Positions 7,102 to 16,700 of a DNA stretch of 59,253 bases are shown one piece after another. The position numbers and the translations under genes were made by a program. The notes under the pieces were generated by a model. That model saw only the letters and a program-made list of their open reading frames with translations. It had not been told where the DNA came from and did no database searches. Source of the stretch: a virus; IMG/VR virus record IMGVR_UViG_3300034103_000920, positions 1 to 59,253 of that record; one strand, written 5' to 3'. The number at the start of each line of letters is the position of its first letter. Position 1 is the first letter of the stretch.

Positions 7102-8364
7102 ATGGCTATTGGTGATATTAAAATTTCTTCATTGAAGGTTGGACAAATGGATTTGATCCAAGGGGGAAAGGTTTCTCTCGTTGGTTTCAACATTTATGAA
7201 GATATTCTAAATCCTTATGGACCATTAGCTGAAATAAGAGTTCTCGATCCAACAGATCAATTGGGCAAAACAAAATTAAATGGTTCATACGACCAGGATG
7301 TTGAGATAAATTTTTCTGGCGACAATTCTATAGCAGGAATTGGTGGCGGACATAAATTAAAGATGAAAATGTTTCACAACAAAGATTTGAACGATCAATC
7401 TTTGAATAACGTTGGTTCTGGACATCACAAACAATATGACATTAGATGCGTTTCGCCAGAGTTTTTAAACGCTCAAGGTAACTATGTTGAAAAAAGTTTC
7501 AATCAAGAAACTTCTGAAGCAGTAAAACATATAGTTGAAAAGGGATTCAAATCTAAAAAACAATTCAATGCTGGTAAGACCAAAAAAAGAAGATTGATAA
7601 TTCCTAAGTCTCATCCTCTAGATGCTTATAAACAAATAAGCACTGAGCATGTTTCGGACAAATATGAATCCTCTTGTTTTGTGTTATTTCAGAAATCAGG
7701 TCAATCTGGTGGTGAATATGAGTATCACTTTAAAACTTTCGAAGAACTATTTGAAGGCTCTTCAAAAGTAAAATTAAAACAAACCACTAATTTGAATTTT
7801 GAACTCAATAATAGACAAGAAAGACAAAATTCTGTTATGTGGTTCAAACCATCAAAGTCTTTTGATAGTGGTCCAAGAGCGTTAGATAAATCTTCAGAAT
7901 ATACTTTTGATTATACTACGCATAAAGTTGTGGCTGTAAACCAACCAAAAAGCAATAACAAATTTAAATTTGCAGATAGAGATCCAGTTTATAACAGTTC
8001 GCCTTCATATGTTGATAAAGGCGTACCAACTCATTATGTGCATGATAAGGCAAACAATAAAGAAAAACATGAAACTGCTTCAGCTATGACTAAACGAGCA
8101 GCTTTTTTATCTCATCTGGCCCAAAATTCTGCAGAGTTTGAAACTTATTATAACCCTGATATCAAATTAGGAGAAATGATAGAGCTTGATATTCCCACAA
8201 AAGCAAACAGTGATTGGGAAGGTGGCGAAAAACAAATGAATGGTAAGTTTTTGGTTGTTGCTATTAGAACAAAATATAGAATAGCAGCTGAACCACCTCA
8301 TTGCACTATGGTAGTTAGAGTTGTAAAGGCTTCTTATAAAGAAGGTGGAGGAGGTCAAGCATGA
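7102..8364 (+). CDS. Baseplate hub subunit, gp27-like
   Basis: The 420-aa protein has the layout of the T4 gp27/phage D hub family (T4 gp27 is 391 aa): an N-terminal beta domain with VSLVGFNIYEDILNPYGPLA followed by EIRVLDPTDQL, a middle helical segment ETSEAVKHIVEKGF, and a C-terminal beta domain ending IELDIPTKANSD and FLVVAIRTKYRIAAEPPHC. It is followed by an OB-fold spike protein with a 4-nt overlap, as expected for a hub-spike pair. The hub trimer would connect spike and tube. The assignment rests on architecture and context more than on strong identity. Confidence 0.7.
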   Translation: MAIGDIKISSLKVGQMDLIQGGKVSLVGFNIYEDILNPYGPLAEIRVLDPTDQLGKTKLNGSYDQDVEINFSGDNSIAGIGGGHKLKMKMFHNKDLNDQSLNNVGSGHHKQYDIRCVSPEFLNAQGNYVEKSFNQETSEAVKHIVEKGFKSKKQFNAGKTKKRRLIIPKSHPLDAYKQISTEHVSDKYESSCFVLFQKSGQSGGEYEYHFKTFEELFEGSSKVKLKQTTNLNFELNNRQERQNSVMWFKPSKSFDSGPRALDKSSEYTFDYTTHKVVAVNQPKSNNKFKFADRDPVYNSSPSYVDKGVPTHYVHDKANNKEKHETASAMTKRAAFLSHLAQNSAEFETYYNPDIKLGEMIELDIPTKANSDWEGGEKQMNGKFLVVAIRTKYRIAAEPPHCTMVVRVVKASYKEGGGGQA

Positions 8365-8774
8365 CATTTCATATAGCAGAAGTCAGAAACTTTGAAGACG
8401 ATCCTACTAAATCAGGACGTGTGAAAGTTAGAATATACAATAAACATAACGACGAACAACAAGTAAAGGATGATGAGTTGCCATGGGCCATGGTGCTTCA
8501 TCCAGTCACTTCGCCAGCAACGTCGAGAATAGGAATATCTCCTTCAGGTCTAGTGGTTGGTTCTAGAGTTTTGATTATATATTCTGAAGAAGATCATGCT
8601 AAACAATATCCTATTGTTATAGGATCATTGGCAAGAGGTGATATGCCAGAAGGACATGAAGATAGTAATGGCGGTGTAGGAACAAATACTGATGATGCTA
8701 AGAAAAATTCTGGCGGTAAAATTAAAAAACCAGGCATTGATAATCCAGCTTGGACTAAAAAGGATAGTAATTAA
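8361..8774 (+). CDS. Spike OB-fold protein, N-terminal gp5-like, lacking a lysozyme domain
   Basis: The 137-aa protein has the gp5 N-terminal OB-fold pattern: VRNFEDDPTKSGRVKVRIYN, then LPWAMVLHPVTSPATS and a G-x-x-V-G-S-R-V-L-I-I-Y strand ending in YPIVIGSL. In T4 gp5 (575 aa) this fold is followed by lysozyme and a beta-helix in one chain. Here the chain stops after a Gly/Asn/Lys-rich tail of about 40 residues, so only the OB part is present. The beta-helix (10268) and lysozyme (670-2769) are separate genes. It overlaps its hub neighbour by 4 nt and the next gene by one base. Confidence 0.8.
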   Translation: MTFHIAEVRNFEDDPTKSGRVKVRIYNKHNDEQQVKDDELPWAMVLHPVTSPATSRIGISPSGLVVGSRVLIIYSEEDHAKQYPIVIGSLARGDMPEGHEDSNGGVGTNTDDAKKNSGGKIKKPGIDNPAWTKKDSN

Positions 8775-10267
8775 TGGCGCCTAAACCAGCTTTTGAAAAA
8801 AATAAAAAGAGAGTAAGTCCGAACAATCAAACTATTGGTGGTAAAAAACCAAAAATTGATGCTTCGGTAAAATATGCTGATGCGCCAGCAGTTAAGCCAG
8901 ACGATTCAAAAGAACTTTCTGATGTCAGAGATAAATTTGCTCCTAATGCAGACAAACCAACAACTGCTTCTGGTGATAAAGGTATCACAGATTTACCGCA
9001 ATTAGTAAAACAAATTGATCCTCAAGGTAAAGCACAAGTCATACCACAAATGTATCAACAATTGATGCAAATGACTAGTATATTGTCTATGGGTAGTGGT
9101 TTTGGAGGTGGTGGTGCTGGTGGGCAAACTGGTTTAAATCAAATACCAGTATTACCTTCTGGTATTTCTTCAGTATTAGAAGATTCTTTTACTGGTGCTT
9201 TGGCTATTTTGGTTAGAAAATATGGATTTGAAAGAGTAATACAAGTTTTTGTTGAGTTACTCTCAGAAAACAGAATAAATCTAGTTGATATTAGATATAG
9301 AAAAATTGTTGAGAATGCTATGGCAAACTTGATAAAAGTTTGTCTATATTATGGACCAGAAGATATTCCTGTGTCAGTATACGAAACAGTTGTATTTGGA
9401 GTTGATGTGCCCGATCCTTTGGTAGATCCAGCTGCTGTTCCTGATTTTTACCAAAAACAATACTACACTTTAGCAACAGACCCGTATCCTGGATACTATG
9501 AATGGAGATCTCCAGCTTCTACGGATAAGGTTTGGACAAAAAAGGAAGAAAATTCTTATCACTTTTCTTCATCAAGTCAAGAAATATACTCAAATTCAGA
9601 ATTGGGATTGGCAGAAGATCTAGATCAATATGTGAAATTACAAACACCACAACCTAATTTGGAAATTGGACCGCAACCTATTTTGACAATTGCAATATTT
9701 AATGAATTGTTGATAAAAAGATCAAACTTAATAGAGCAAGATACATTAAACAACAACATGGGAAATAATTCTGGTGGTAACTCCGGCAACAACGGAGGAA
9801 ATAATATGGCTGGTATGATGGGTGGCCAATTACAGCAATTATTGCAAATGTTACAATCTGAACAATTACCAAAATCTGTATTGAACCAAGGCGAGATTAA
9901 TAAAGCTTTGCAACAGTATACAAAAGATATGTCGTTCAACAATCAGCTCTTTGAACTAGGAAATATGGCAATGGGCGGTGGTTTGGGCGGAGCTTTAGGA
10001 TCTCTTGGAAACATGGGAGGCTTATCGAATATCATGGGAGGGTTTGGAATTGGTGGAGGAGGTATTGGTGGTATCCTAGGAAATCTTGGTGGTGGAAGTC
10101 TGTTAGGCAGTTTCGGTGGTTTTGGTGGCGGTTCCAATGGCGGTGGCGGTGGGGCTGGTTCAGGATTCCCACAAGCTTCTGGCGGTGGCAGTTATTCCGG
10201 AGGAAATATTTCAGAAACAGGATTGACAAATATTGAAACAATGTTAAAATTATTGGGAATATCGTAA
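8774..10267 (+). CDS. Structural protein of unknown function with glycine-rich C-terminus
   Basis: The 497-aa product is not recognised as a named family. Residues 1-75 are Lys/Pro-rich and likely disordered. Residues 115-290 look globular, with helices (SSVLEDSFTGALAILVRKYG, VFVELLSENRINLVDIRYRK) and an aromatic Y-x-x-P-G-Y-Y-E-W segment. Residues 320-345 are Asn/Gly-rich; after a Gln-rich helix (about 345-385) the C-terminal 395-480 is almost pure Gly with Leu, Phe and Ser. It lies between the OB-fold and beta-helix spike genes in one operon, so it is probably a hub-associated virion protein. The glycine tract could be a flexible linker. Confidence 0.6.
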   Translation: MAPKPAFEKNKKRVSPNNQTIGGKKPKIDASVKYADAPAVKPDDSKELSDVRDKFAPNADKPTTASGDKGITDLPQLVKQIDPQGKAQVIPQMYQQLMQMTSILSMGSGFGGGGAGGQTGLNQIPVLPSGISSVLEDSFTGALAILVRKYGFERVIQVFVELLSENRINLVDIRYRKIVENAMANLIKVCLYYGPEDIPVSVYETVVFGVDVPDPLVDPAAVPDFYQKQYYTLATDPYPGYYEWRSPASTDKVWTKKEENSYHFSSSSQEIYSNSELGLAEDLDQYVKLQTPQPNLEIGPQPILTIAIFNELLIKRSNLIEQDTLNNNMGNNSGGNSGNNGGNNMAGMMGGQLQQLLQMLQSEQLPKSVLNQGEINKALQQYTKDMSFNNQLFELGNMAMGGGLGGALGSLGNMGGLSNIMGGFGIGGGGIGGILGNLGGGSLLGSFGGFGGGSNGGGGGAGSGFPQASGGGSYSGGNISETGLTNIETMLKLLGIS

Positions 10268-11092
10268 ATGGCTAATGATAAAGACAATAAAAAATTACCA
10301 AAGTCCGGAGTTGATGAGGGCGATATTGTTCCAAAATATGGATACATTCACGGAGAATGGGATGCATTAGGTGGTCATCATTTCAAATATCGTTATCCTG
10401 ACGAAAACGAAAAATCTTATTCTGAAGAATTATTGCCTAGTGGAAGCTATCATACCACACAGCACGATTCTGATAAAAAAGAAATACACACAAATCTAAA
10501 ATCTGGTGAATATAGAGGATATACTGCTGGCGGGCATGCTAGTCAAGTTGATGGTCATTACGATCATAATGGTGAAAAAACTGGTAGAATTGAATACGGA
10601 AAAGATTTTGGTCAAGCAACTGGTGGAAAATATTACAGAGGTACACAAAAAGAAGAAATCAAAATGTCTGGAGGCGCACAATATAAGTCGACCCAGAAAG
10701 CCTCTGATTCCGTAACTTGTAAAGTAAGCTCTGGAACTCTTAGAGATAGATGTAAAAAAGATCGCTTTATGGCAACTGAAGGCGAATATGTTTCTATGGG
10801 TGAGAAAAACAAAATCGAAGTATTTCAGAAAGACGTTTCTTTATATGCAGGTTCTAACCATGATATTCACATAAAACAAAAGGGCAAAATAGAAACTGGT
10901 AGTACCATGATGATCCAAACAGGATCTGATGCTACTATTAATTCTGCAGCTAAGATTATAGGAAAAGCACAATCTGATATTACTGTCGAATCACAATCAA
11001 AAATTACATTAAAAGTTGGTGGTTCCAGTATAGTGATAGAAAGCGGTTCGATTACTATTAAATCTTCCCAGATTAAATTTGAACAAGGTTAA
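10268..11092 (+). CDS. Central spike beta-helix protein, gp5 C-terminal-like
   Basis: The 274-aa protein has a polar, Gly/His/Tyr-rich N-terminal half. From about residue 190 it has regular short strands (DIHIKQKGKIETGS, ATINSAAKIIGKAQSDITVE) ending VGGSSIVIESGSITIKSS. This is the alternating pattern of the trimeric triple-stranded beta-helix of gp5/VgrG spikes. The following gene encodes a PAAR protein, which caps such helices. It starts directly after the previous stop and would form the membrane-piercing needle. Separate from the OB-fold protein at 8361, it implies a split spike. Confidence 0.8.
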   Translation: MANDKDNKKLPKSGVDEGDIVPKYGYIHGEWDALGGHHFKYRYPDENEKSYSEELLPSGSYHTTQHDSDKKEIHTNLKSGEYRGYTAGGHASQVDGHYDHNGEKTGRIEYGKDFGQATGGKYYRGTQKEEIKMSGGAQYKSTQKASDSVTCKVSSGTLRDRCKKDRFMATEGEYVSMGEKNKIEVFQKDVSLYAGSNHDIHIKQKGKIETGSTMMIQTGSDATINSAAKIIGKAQSDITVESQSKITLKVGGSSIVIESGSITIKSSQIKFEQG

Positions 11093-11099
11093 ATAGTAA

Positions 11100-11387
11100 A
11101 TGAGCCAAGCACATAGACACAGCGATCAAAGATCTTGTGGAGCTACTACAGTTGTTAGTGGTCAGAATTTTGTTACCATCGAAGGAAAATTATGGGCTGT
11201 TGAAAACGATCAAAATACACATGGTGCTGGCGGTTTAATAGCTTCTAAATCGTATATTACAATTGCTGGTAAAAAAATAATAGTGGTTAATGATAGTGCT
11301 AATCAGGACAATTTATGTCCAACAGCTGGCGGAGAACATTGTAATCCCAAAGCTTCTTCTGGAAGCAGTTTAGTAGAAGTAGGATAA
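11100..11387 (+). CDS. PAAR-motif spike tip protein (gp5.4 type)
   Basis: The 95-aa protein has the size and motif set of T4 gp5.4/PAAR tips: an N-terminal His/Cys cluster (H5, H7, C13), then GQNFVTIEGKLWAVENDQNT-H41-G-A-G-G, and a C-terminal VVNDSANQDNLCP with GGEHCNP (C73, H80, C81). In PAAR proteins three His and one Cys bind a metal at the tip of a cone that sharpens the spike. It directly follows the beta-helix gene, its expected partner, and precedes gp25 as in many contractile systems. Confidence 0.88.
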   Translation: MSQAHRHSDQRSCGATTVVSGQNFVTIEGKLWAVENDQNTHGAGGLIASKSYITIAGKKIIVVNDSANQDNLCPTAGGEHCNPKASSGSSLVEVG

Positions 11388-11813
11388 ATGGCAACAACAA
11401 GAGCAGACGCTTTAACAGGCACATCAAAACAAAAAGAATATTTTTCGGATTTTTTGACAGGTTTTGACATCACTCCATTTGGTAATCAACTTGGTAGAGT
11501 TACTAACGAGCAAGCAGTCAATCAATCGTTAAAAAATCTTATAAAAACAAATCTTGGCGAGAGACCTTTTCAGCCAATGGTAGGCTCAGATGTGTATTCT
11601 ATGCTTTTTGAGAATCAGTATCCTGAAGATATTTCTCTTCTGGAACTTTTTATAAAAAATACTATAGAGAACAATGAACCAAGAGCAAACCTTTTGGGTG
11701 TTGAAGTTAAAATTCAGCCAAACGAAAACTCTTTAGAAATAAGTATCTATTATACTTTAATAAATAATCCAGAACCTATTACTCTTACTGTCCTATTGAA
11801 ACGAGTCCGATAA
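11388..11813 (+). CDS. gp25: Baseplate wedge subunit gp25
   Basis: The 141-aa protein belongs to the GPW/gp25 family (T4 gp25 132 aa). Motifs seen are a D-I-T-P-F start, NEQAVNQSLKNLIKTNLGER followed by PFQP-x-V-G-S (the EPR-like core loop, here GERPFQP), and a C-terminal strand LEISIYYTLINNPEPITLTV. gp25 anchors sheath polymerisation on the baseplate. It abuts both neighbours (stop TAA then ATG on each side) and precedes gp6 as in most contractile tail clusters. Confidence 0.93.
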   Translation: MATTRADALTGTSKQKEYFSDFLTGFDITPFGNQLGRVTNEQAVNQSLKNLIKTNLGERPFQPMVGSDVYSMLFENQYPEDISLLELFIKNTIENNEPRANLLGVEVKIQPNENSLEISIYYTLINNPEPITLTVLLKRVR

Positions 11814-13712
11814 ATGGCAGCAAATAGCTCACTAACACTTAGTTCTTTAGATTTTGATACTCTTAAAGAGAATTTCAAAGAGTTCCTAAAAACTCAGTCT
11901 GTTCTCAAAGATTACAACTACGACGGCTCAAATATTAACGTTCTATTAGACGTTATGGCATATAATTCATATTTGAATTCGTTTTATCTCAATATGGTTG
12001 CTTCTGAGATGTTTCTTGATTCAGCTCAGAAATACGATTCGATTGTGTCTCATTCAAAAGAGTTAAATTATACCCCAAGAAGCGCCCATTGTTCTGTTGC
12101 TAATGTTTCATTCACAGTTGAAACAACTGGTATTTTGGGAAATCTTACCATTCCAAAGGGCACTAGATTCTCAGGGTCAAACTCCAATGGTTCATTCAAT
12201 TTCGTAACAGACTCTAGAATTACAGTCACCTCAACTAATAATATATTTACAATAGATAACCTTCAAATTAACGAAGGTATATATTTCCAAGATTCATTTG
12301 TAATGAATTATGATATTGAAAATCAATTATTTGTTCTTTCTAATCAAAATATTGACACTACAAGTTTAGAAGTATATGTAGTTGAAGATAACGGTTCTAC
12401 AAACACAGAATTTACACGTTCTGAAACCTTATTTGAACTTGACAATAAATCAGAAGTGTTTTTCGTTCAAGGTTCTGATAGCAACAAATATGAAGTTGTT
12501 TTTGGTGACGGTTATTTTGGTAGAAAGCCTAAGAATGGGTCTACCATTCTTGTAAAATATATTGTTACCAATGGTTATCTTGGTAACGGCGTTGAAGAAT
12601 TTACACTAGATGACGATATTGGACCATTTAATAACGGTGTCGCTTCACCCTCTTCTATCACAACAGTTTCTCCCTCTGTTGGTGGTTCTGCACAAGAATC
12701 AATCGAATCGGTAAGATTCGCCGCTCCAAGATATTTTGCTACTCAGCAAAGAGCAGTTTCTTCAGACGATTATGCTGCTCTTGTTAAAAACAATTTCGGC
12801 GGAGAAATTCAAGACGTTGCCATATTTGGTGGTCAAGAAGTTGAACCTAAAAGATATGGTAGAGTTATTGTTTGTTTAAAGCCAGTTATTGGAACTATTG
12901 CTCCTGACTATTTGAAAAATAGAATCATTAACTTCCTTTTAAGATATGTTGCTCTTCCTAACAGATTAGATTTAACTGACCCAGAATACATATATGTCAA
13001 GCTTGATACAGTCGTTCAATATAACATATATACTACAAGTAAATCTGTTTCTGAAATTAATACAGAAGTTTTGAACTCTATACTTCAATATAGTTCAGAT
13101 CACTTGGAATTATTTAATAAAGATTTAAGATTCAGTCGATTAGCTACAGAAATTGATGATTCTGACACTAGTGTGGTAAGTAACCAAACACATTTGAGAT
13201 TAATTAAAAAAATTGCTCCTTTATTAAATTGGCCTACCACATATAGCATAGCCACAAAAAATGTTATTATGTATGAGACTCCAACTAAAAAAGTTTATGA
13301 AAATGGAGTATTAATACCGCACGCTGAACTTTATTTGTCTAGTTATCAAACTCATTACGATCATGCTTCATTAATTTCTTCAAAATTCACATACGTATAT
13401 AATGGTGTTGAATATACCGATGCATATTTTGCTGACGATGGACAAGCAGAAGAAACTGGCGATGATATTGGTAAAGCAATTATTAAAGTTTATGCTCCAG
13501 TAAATGGAGTCATCACACCTATTGTTGAAGTTGGTAAAATTAAATATAGTGATGGATCGTTTACTTTGAACGATATAACCATTTCTTCTTACAGTGGTGA
13601 AATTGCAATTTATCTTCGCAATGAAGATGTAGATATTTTTGCTGGCTTAAATAATATTATTAAAATAGTACCTGAAGATGTATCTATAACCATAATCGAA
13701 GCTAAAGAATAA
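11814..13712 (+). CDS. gp6: Baseplate wedge subunit gp6 (baseplate J family)
   Basis: At 632 aa it is close to T4 gp6 (660 aa). The N-terminus reads LSSLDFDTLKENFKEFLKTQ, followed by DYNYDGSNINVLLDVMAYNS and Y-x-N-M-V-A-S-E-M-F-L, the conserved start of T4-like gp6. A baseplate-J-type middle follows with VVFGDGYFGRKPKNGSTILV, ESIESVRFAAPRYFATQQRA and a VGGSAQ loop. gp6 forms the ring of dimers that joins wedges and transmits the sheath-contraction trigger. It lies between gp25 and a gp7-like gene as in T4-like baseplates; the gp7 start shares one base with its stop. Confidence 0.92.
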   Translation: MAANSSLTLSSLDFDTLKENFKEFLKTQSVLKDYNYDGSNINVLLDVMAYNSYLNSFYLNMVASEMFLDSAQKYDSIVSHSKELNYTPRSAHCSVANVSFTVETTGILGNLTIPKGTRFSGSNSNGSFNFVTDSRITVTSTNNIFTIDNLQINEGIYFQDSFVMNYDIENQLFVLSNQNIDTTSLEVYVVEDNGSTNTEFTRSETLFELDNKSEVFFVQGSDSNKYEVVFGDGYFGRKPKNGSTILVKYIVTNGYLGNGVEEFTLDDDIGPFNNGVASPSSITTVSPSVGGSAQESIESVRFAAPRYFATQQRAVSSDDYAALVKNNFGGEIQDVAIFGGQEVEPKRYGRVIVCLKPVIGTIAPDYLKNRIINFLLRYVALPNRLDLTDPEYIYVKLDTVVQYNIYTTSKSVSEINTEVLNSILQYSSDHLELFNKDLRFSRLATEIDDSDTSVVSNQTHLRLIKKIAPLLNWPTTYSIATKNVIMYETPTKKVYENGVLIPHAELYLSSYQTHYDHASLISSKFTYVYNGVEYTDAYFADDGQAEETGDDIGKAIIKVYAPVNGVITPIVEVGKIKYSDGSFTLNDITISSYSGEIAIYLRNEDVDIFAGLNNIIKIVPEDVSITIIEAKE

Positions 13713-16700
13713 TGGAATTTTCAGTAGAAAAATATATCTCTAATTTCGTAGAGAACCAATTCCCGCAATTTTATCAGGAAGATGGACCAACCTTCATATT
13801 GTTTATGAAGGCATATTACGAATGGATGGAAAGCGAAGGCAACCCTATTGGCGAAGCCAGAAGCTTATTCGACAATAGAGATATCGATAATACTACTGAA
13901 GACTTTTTACAGCACTTTCAGAAAAAGTATCTGTATGGTATTCCGTTTGATATCATTTCAAACAAAAGATTTCTACTAAAGCATATTCTTGACGTTTACA
14001 GATCTAAAGGGTCAATATACTGTTATAAGCTTCTTTTCAGATTAATTTATGACGAAGATGTAGACATTTACCTTCCAGGCACTGATGTTATGAGAGTGTC
14101 TGATGGTAATTGGTATAAGCCCCAATATCTAGAAATTACTGATAATGATGTAATGAAAGATTGGGTTGGTAAAACTATTGTTGGCACTTCTTCTAATACT
14201 TTTGCTGTTGTTGAAAATTATGTTCAACAAAGATATAACAACGATATTGTAAATCTTGTTTACATTACTAATGTTCTTCCAAACGGCGGCGAATTTATCA
14301 TCGGCGAAAAGATAATTCGTTATGACTTTTTTGCTAACAGTGAAATAAATTATCAAGCTCCAGTAGTTCTTGGTTCTATGTATAATCTTGACGTTACTAT
14401 TGGCGGTCAGGATTTTAATGTTGGCGACGTTCTAAAACTTGTTTATAGAGATCCCATTACCGACGATATTATTTCTTATGGTAAAGAAGGTCTAATAAGA
14501 GTAGCAGAAGTATTCAAACAAATTGGTGCTTTGACAATTAGAGTTCAGAGTAGCGGATTTGGTTTTACAGCTAATTCTCTCACATTTCTCTATAATGACA
14601 CATATGATAAAACAGGTACAGGCGGCGGATTCAATATTCGTAACCTTTATTCTAAAAGATATGTATTATATAATGATGATATAATATACAACTATAAAAG
14701 AGTTTATCTAAACGATGCAACTTTTGGGTTTGATAAAAACCTAATTGGTAATATCAATTCAACATTAAATGACGTTTTGACTTATAAAGGTGGTACTTTT
14801 GGTAGAATTCTAAATCTTAGAAATATTAAAATTGGTAACAATTATACTAAACCAGCTACTACATTTACAAGATCAGTAATTACATCTAATGAATTGCCAG
14901 GAAAAGTCACATATTCTGCAGACGCTCTGGAAGTCAGAGAATTAATTTATACTGGTATTGCTACAAATTATAACAATACAGATATTATCACTGTAGTAAA
15001 TTTAAGATCTAATGTTAATATTAGAGATGCAAGAGGAACTACTGATCCTGCAGAGCTTCATGATATTGTTTTAGTAAGCAACGGCGCAATTTATCAATTT
15101 TATGCAAATTCTCAAGGATTTAGTAATACCTCTGATGTAATTTATATTTATCAAGCAGACGATTATTTTGCAAAAGGCGATAAGGTTTATTACCAAGTTC
15201 CTACCAATAATACTGCTTTGAGAGGGCTTACAGGTAATAATTATTACTGGATTAATTTCGTAAACACTACATCTATTGCTTTGACTGCCAATGCTCTTGG
15301 AACTAATGCTACCTTATCATTATCTACTAATAGCACTGGTGGAAATCTATCATTTGTAGTTACTAATCCAGGAACTAATTTTATTAATTTGAACCCTACC
15401 ATTGTGGTTTCAAATTCTATTGGTGGTAATTCAAGCGGTAGTGGTGCAGTTTTTGATGTTGGGTTTGCTTATTATGTTACTGGATCAACTCCTGTTCTTG
15501 GCGCAAATGTGGATATCCTTGCAGTTGTTCGTGAAGCTGATAACCCAGCAGAAACACATTATATAGAAGACGAAACAGGAACACAGTTTGCATTTTATGC
15601 GAACGGTAATGGCTTCAGTTTGTTGGGAAATTGGATTAAGCCAATAAAGTTGAGCCGAGGATATAACGTTGCTAACGTTAGCATTAATAACACTGCTCCT
15701 GGCGCAAACTCGAATGAAACTCATAGTATAGTATTGGTAAGAAATAATGTTTCTTATAATTTCTATGCTAATTCTAGTGGTTTTGATTATAACACAGATA
15801 CTATCAAAATAAGCTCAGCCAGTAGCTATTTCGCAAAAGGCGATAGAGTTTATTATCAAGTTCCTAATAGCAATACTCCGCTAAACGGATTGACTGGTAA
15901 TACATATTATTATGTGAACTTTGTCAATAGTTCTAGTATATCATTAGAATACTCTGAATTGACTTTTGGACAAAGAATTGAATACGTAGTACCTAATGGC
16001 AATACTGCTTTAGACGGTCTGACAGGTAATTCTTATTACTATATCAATTACACAAATAATTATATTGTTACTCTTACTAGTGACGAAATAACAAATGCTA
16101 ATTTTGGCACAGTGTTCTCAGAGGTTTTTGAGGCGAACGATGTAATTTGTTTCCAAGCGAATAGTGCAGATTCTAATACTGTTGAATTCCAAGTTATTAA
16201 AGAAGTTGTTAGCAATACAAAAATGTATCTGTATGGAAATACAATTTATAATTCAACAGATAAAGCAAAATATTTTATGGCTCCAACAACTATACCTGCC
16301 AATTTTGCCAAATATGACACATTGATGTATAGTGCCAATGGTTCTATAAATGGTGAAAACGAAAAAATCACAGCTATTCCTAGCTCAGGAAATAATGCTA
16401 TTAAGTCTGTTACTAGTCTTGATTCTGGTATTGGTTATGTTGAAGGCGAAGAAGTAACTGCTTATTTGTATAATGCAGTTTCAGATGCTATTACAATTGT
16501 TCAAGGCGGAACTGGATATGCTAACAACGAAAAATTGGTTTTCGCTGGCGGAGATCCAGGAACTATTGCCACAGGATTCATAACTACAAATACAACAGGC
16601 GGAATTGTTGACGCAACAGTATTGAATGGTGGATCGGGTTACAGACAGGCTCCTCAGGTACTTGTCCAAACAAAAAATGGCAAAAATGCATTTTTGACTT

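Noticed and set aside
9943-10137. Proline-rich antisense ORF opposite the glycine-rich tract
   Set aside because: It is the mirror of Gly codons (GGN read as NCC) with no ribosome site; similar antisense ORFs occur opposite the fibre repeats at 27376-27753 and 28225-28653.
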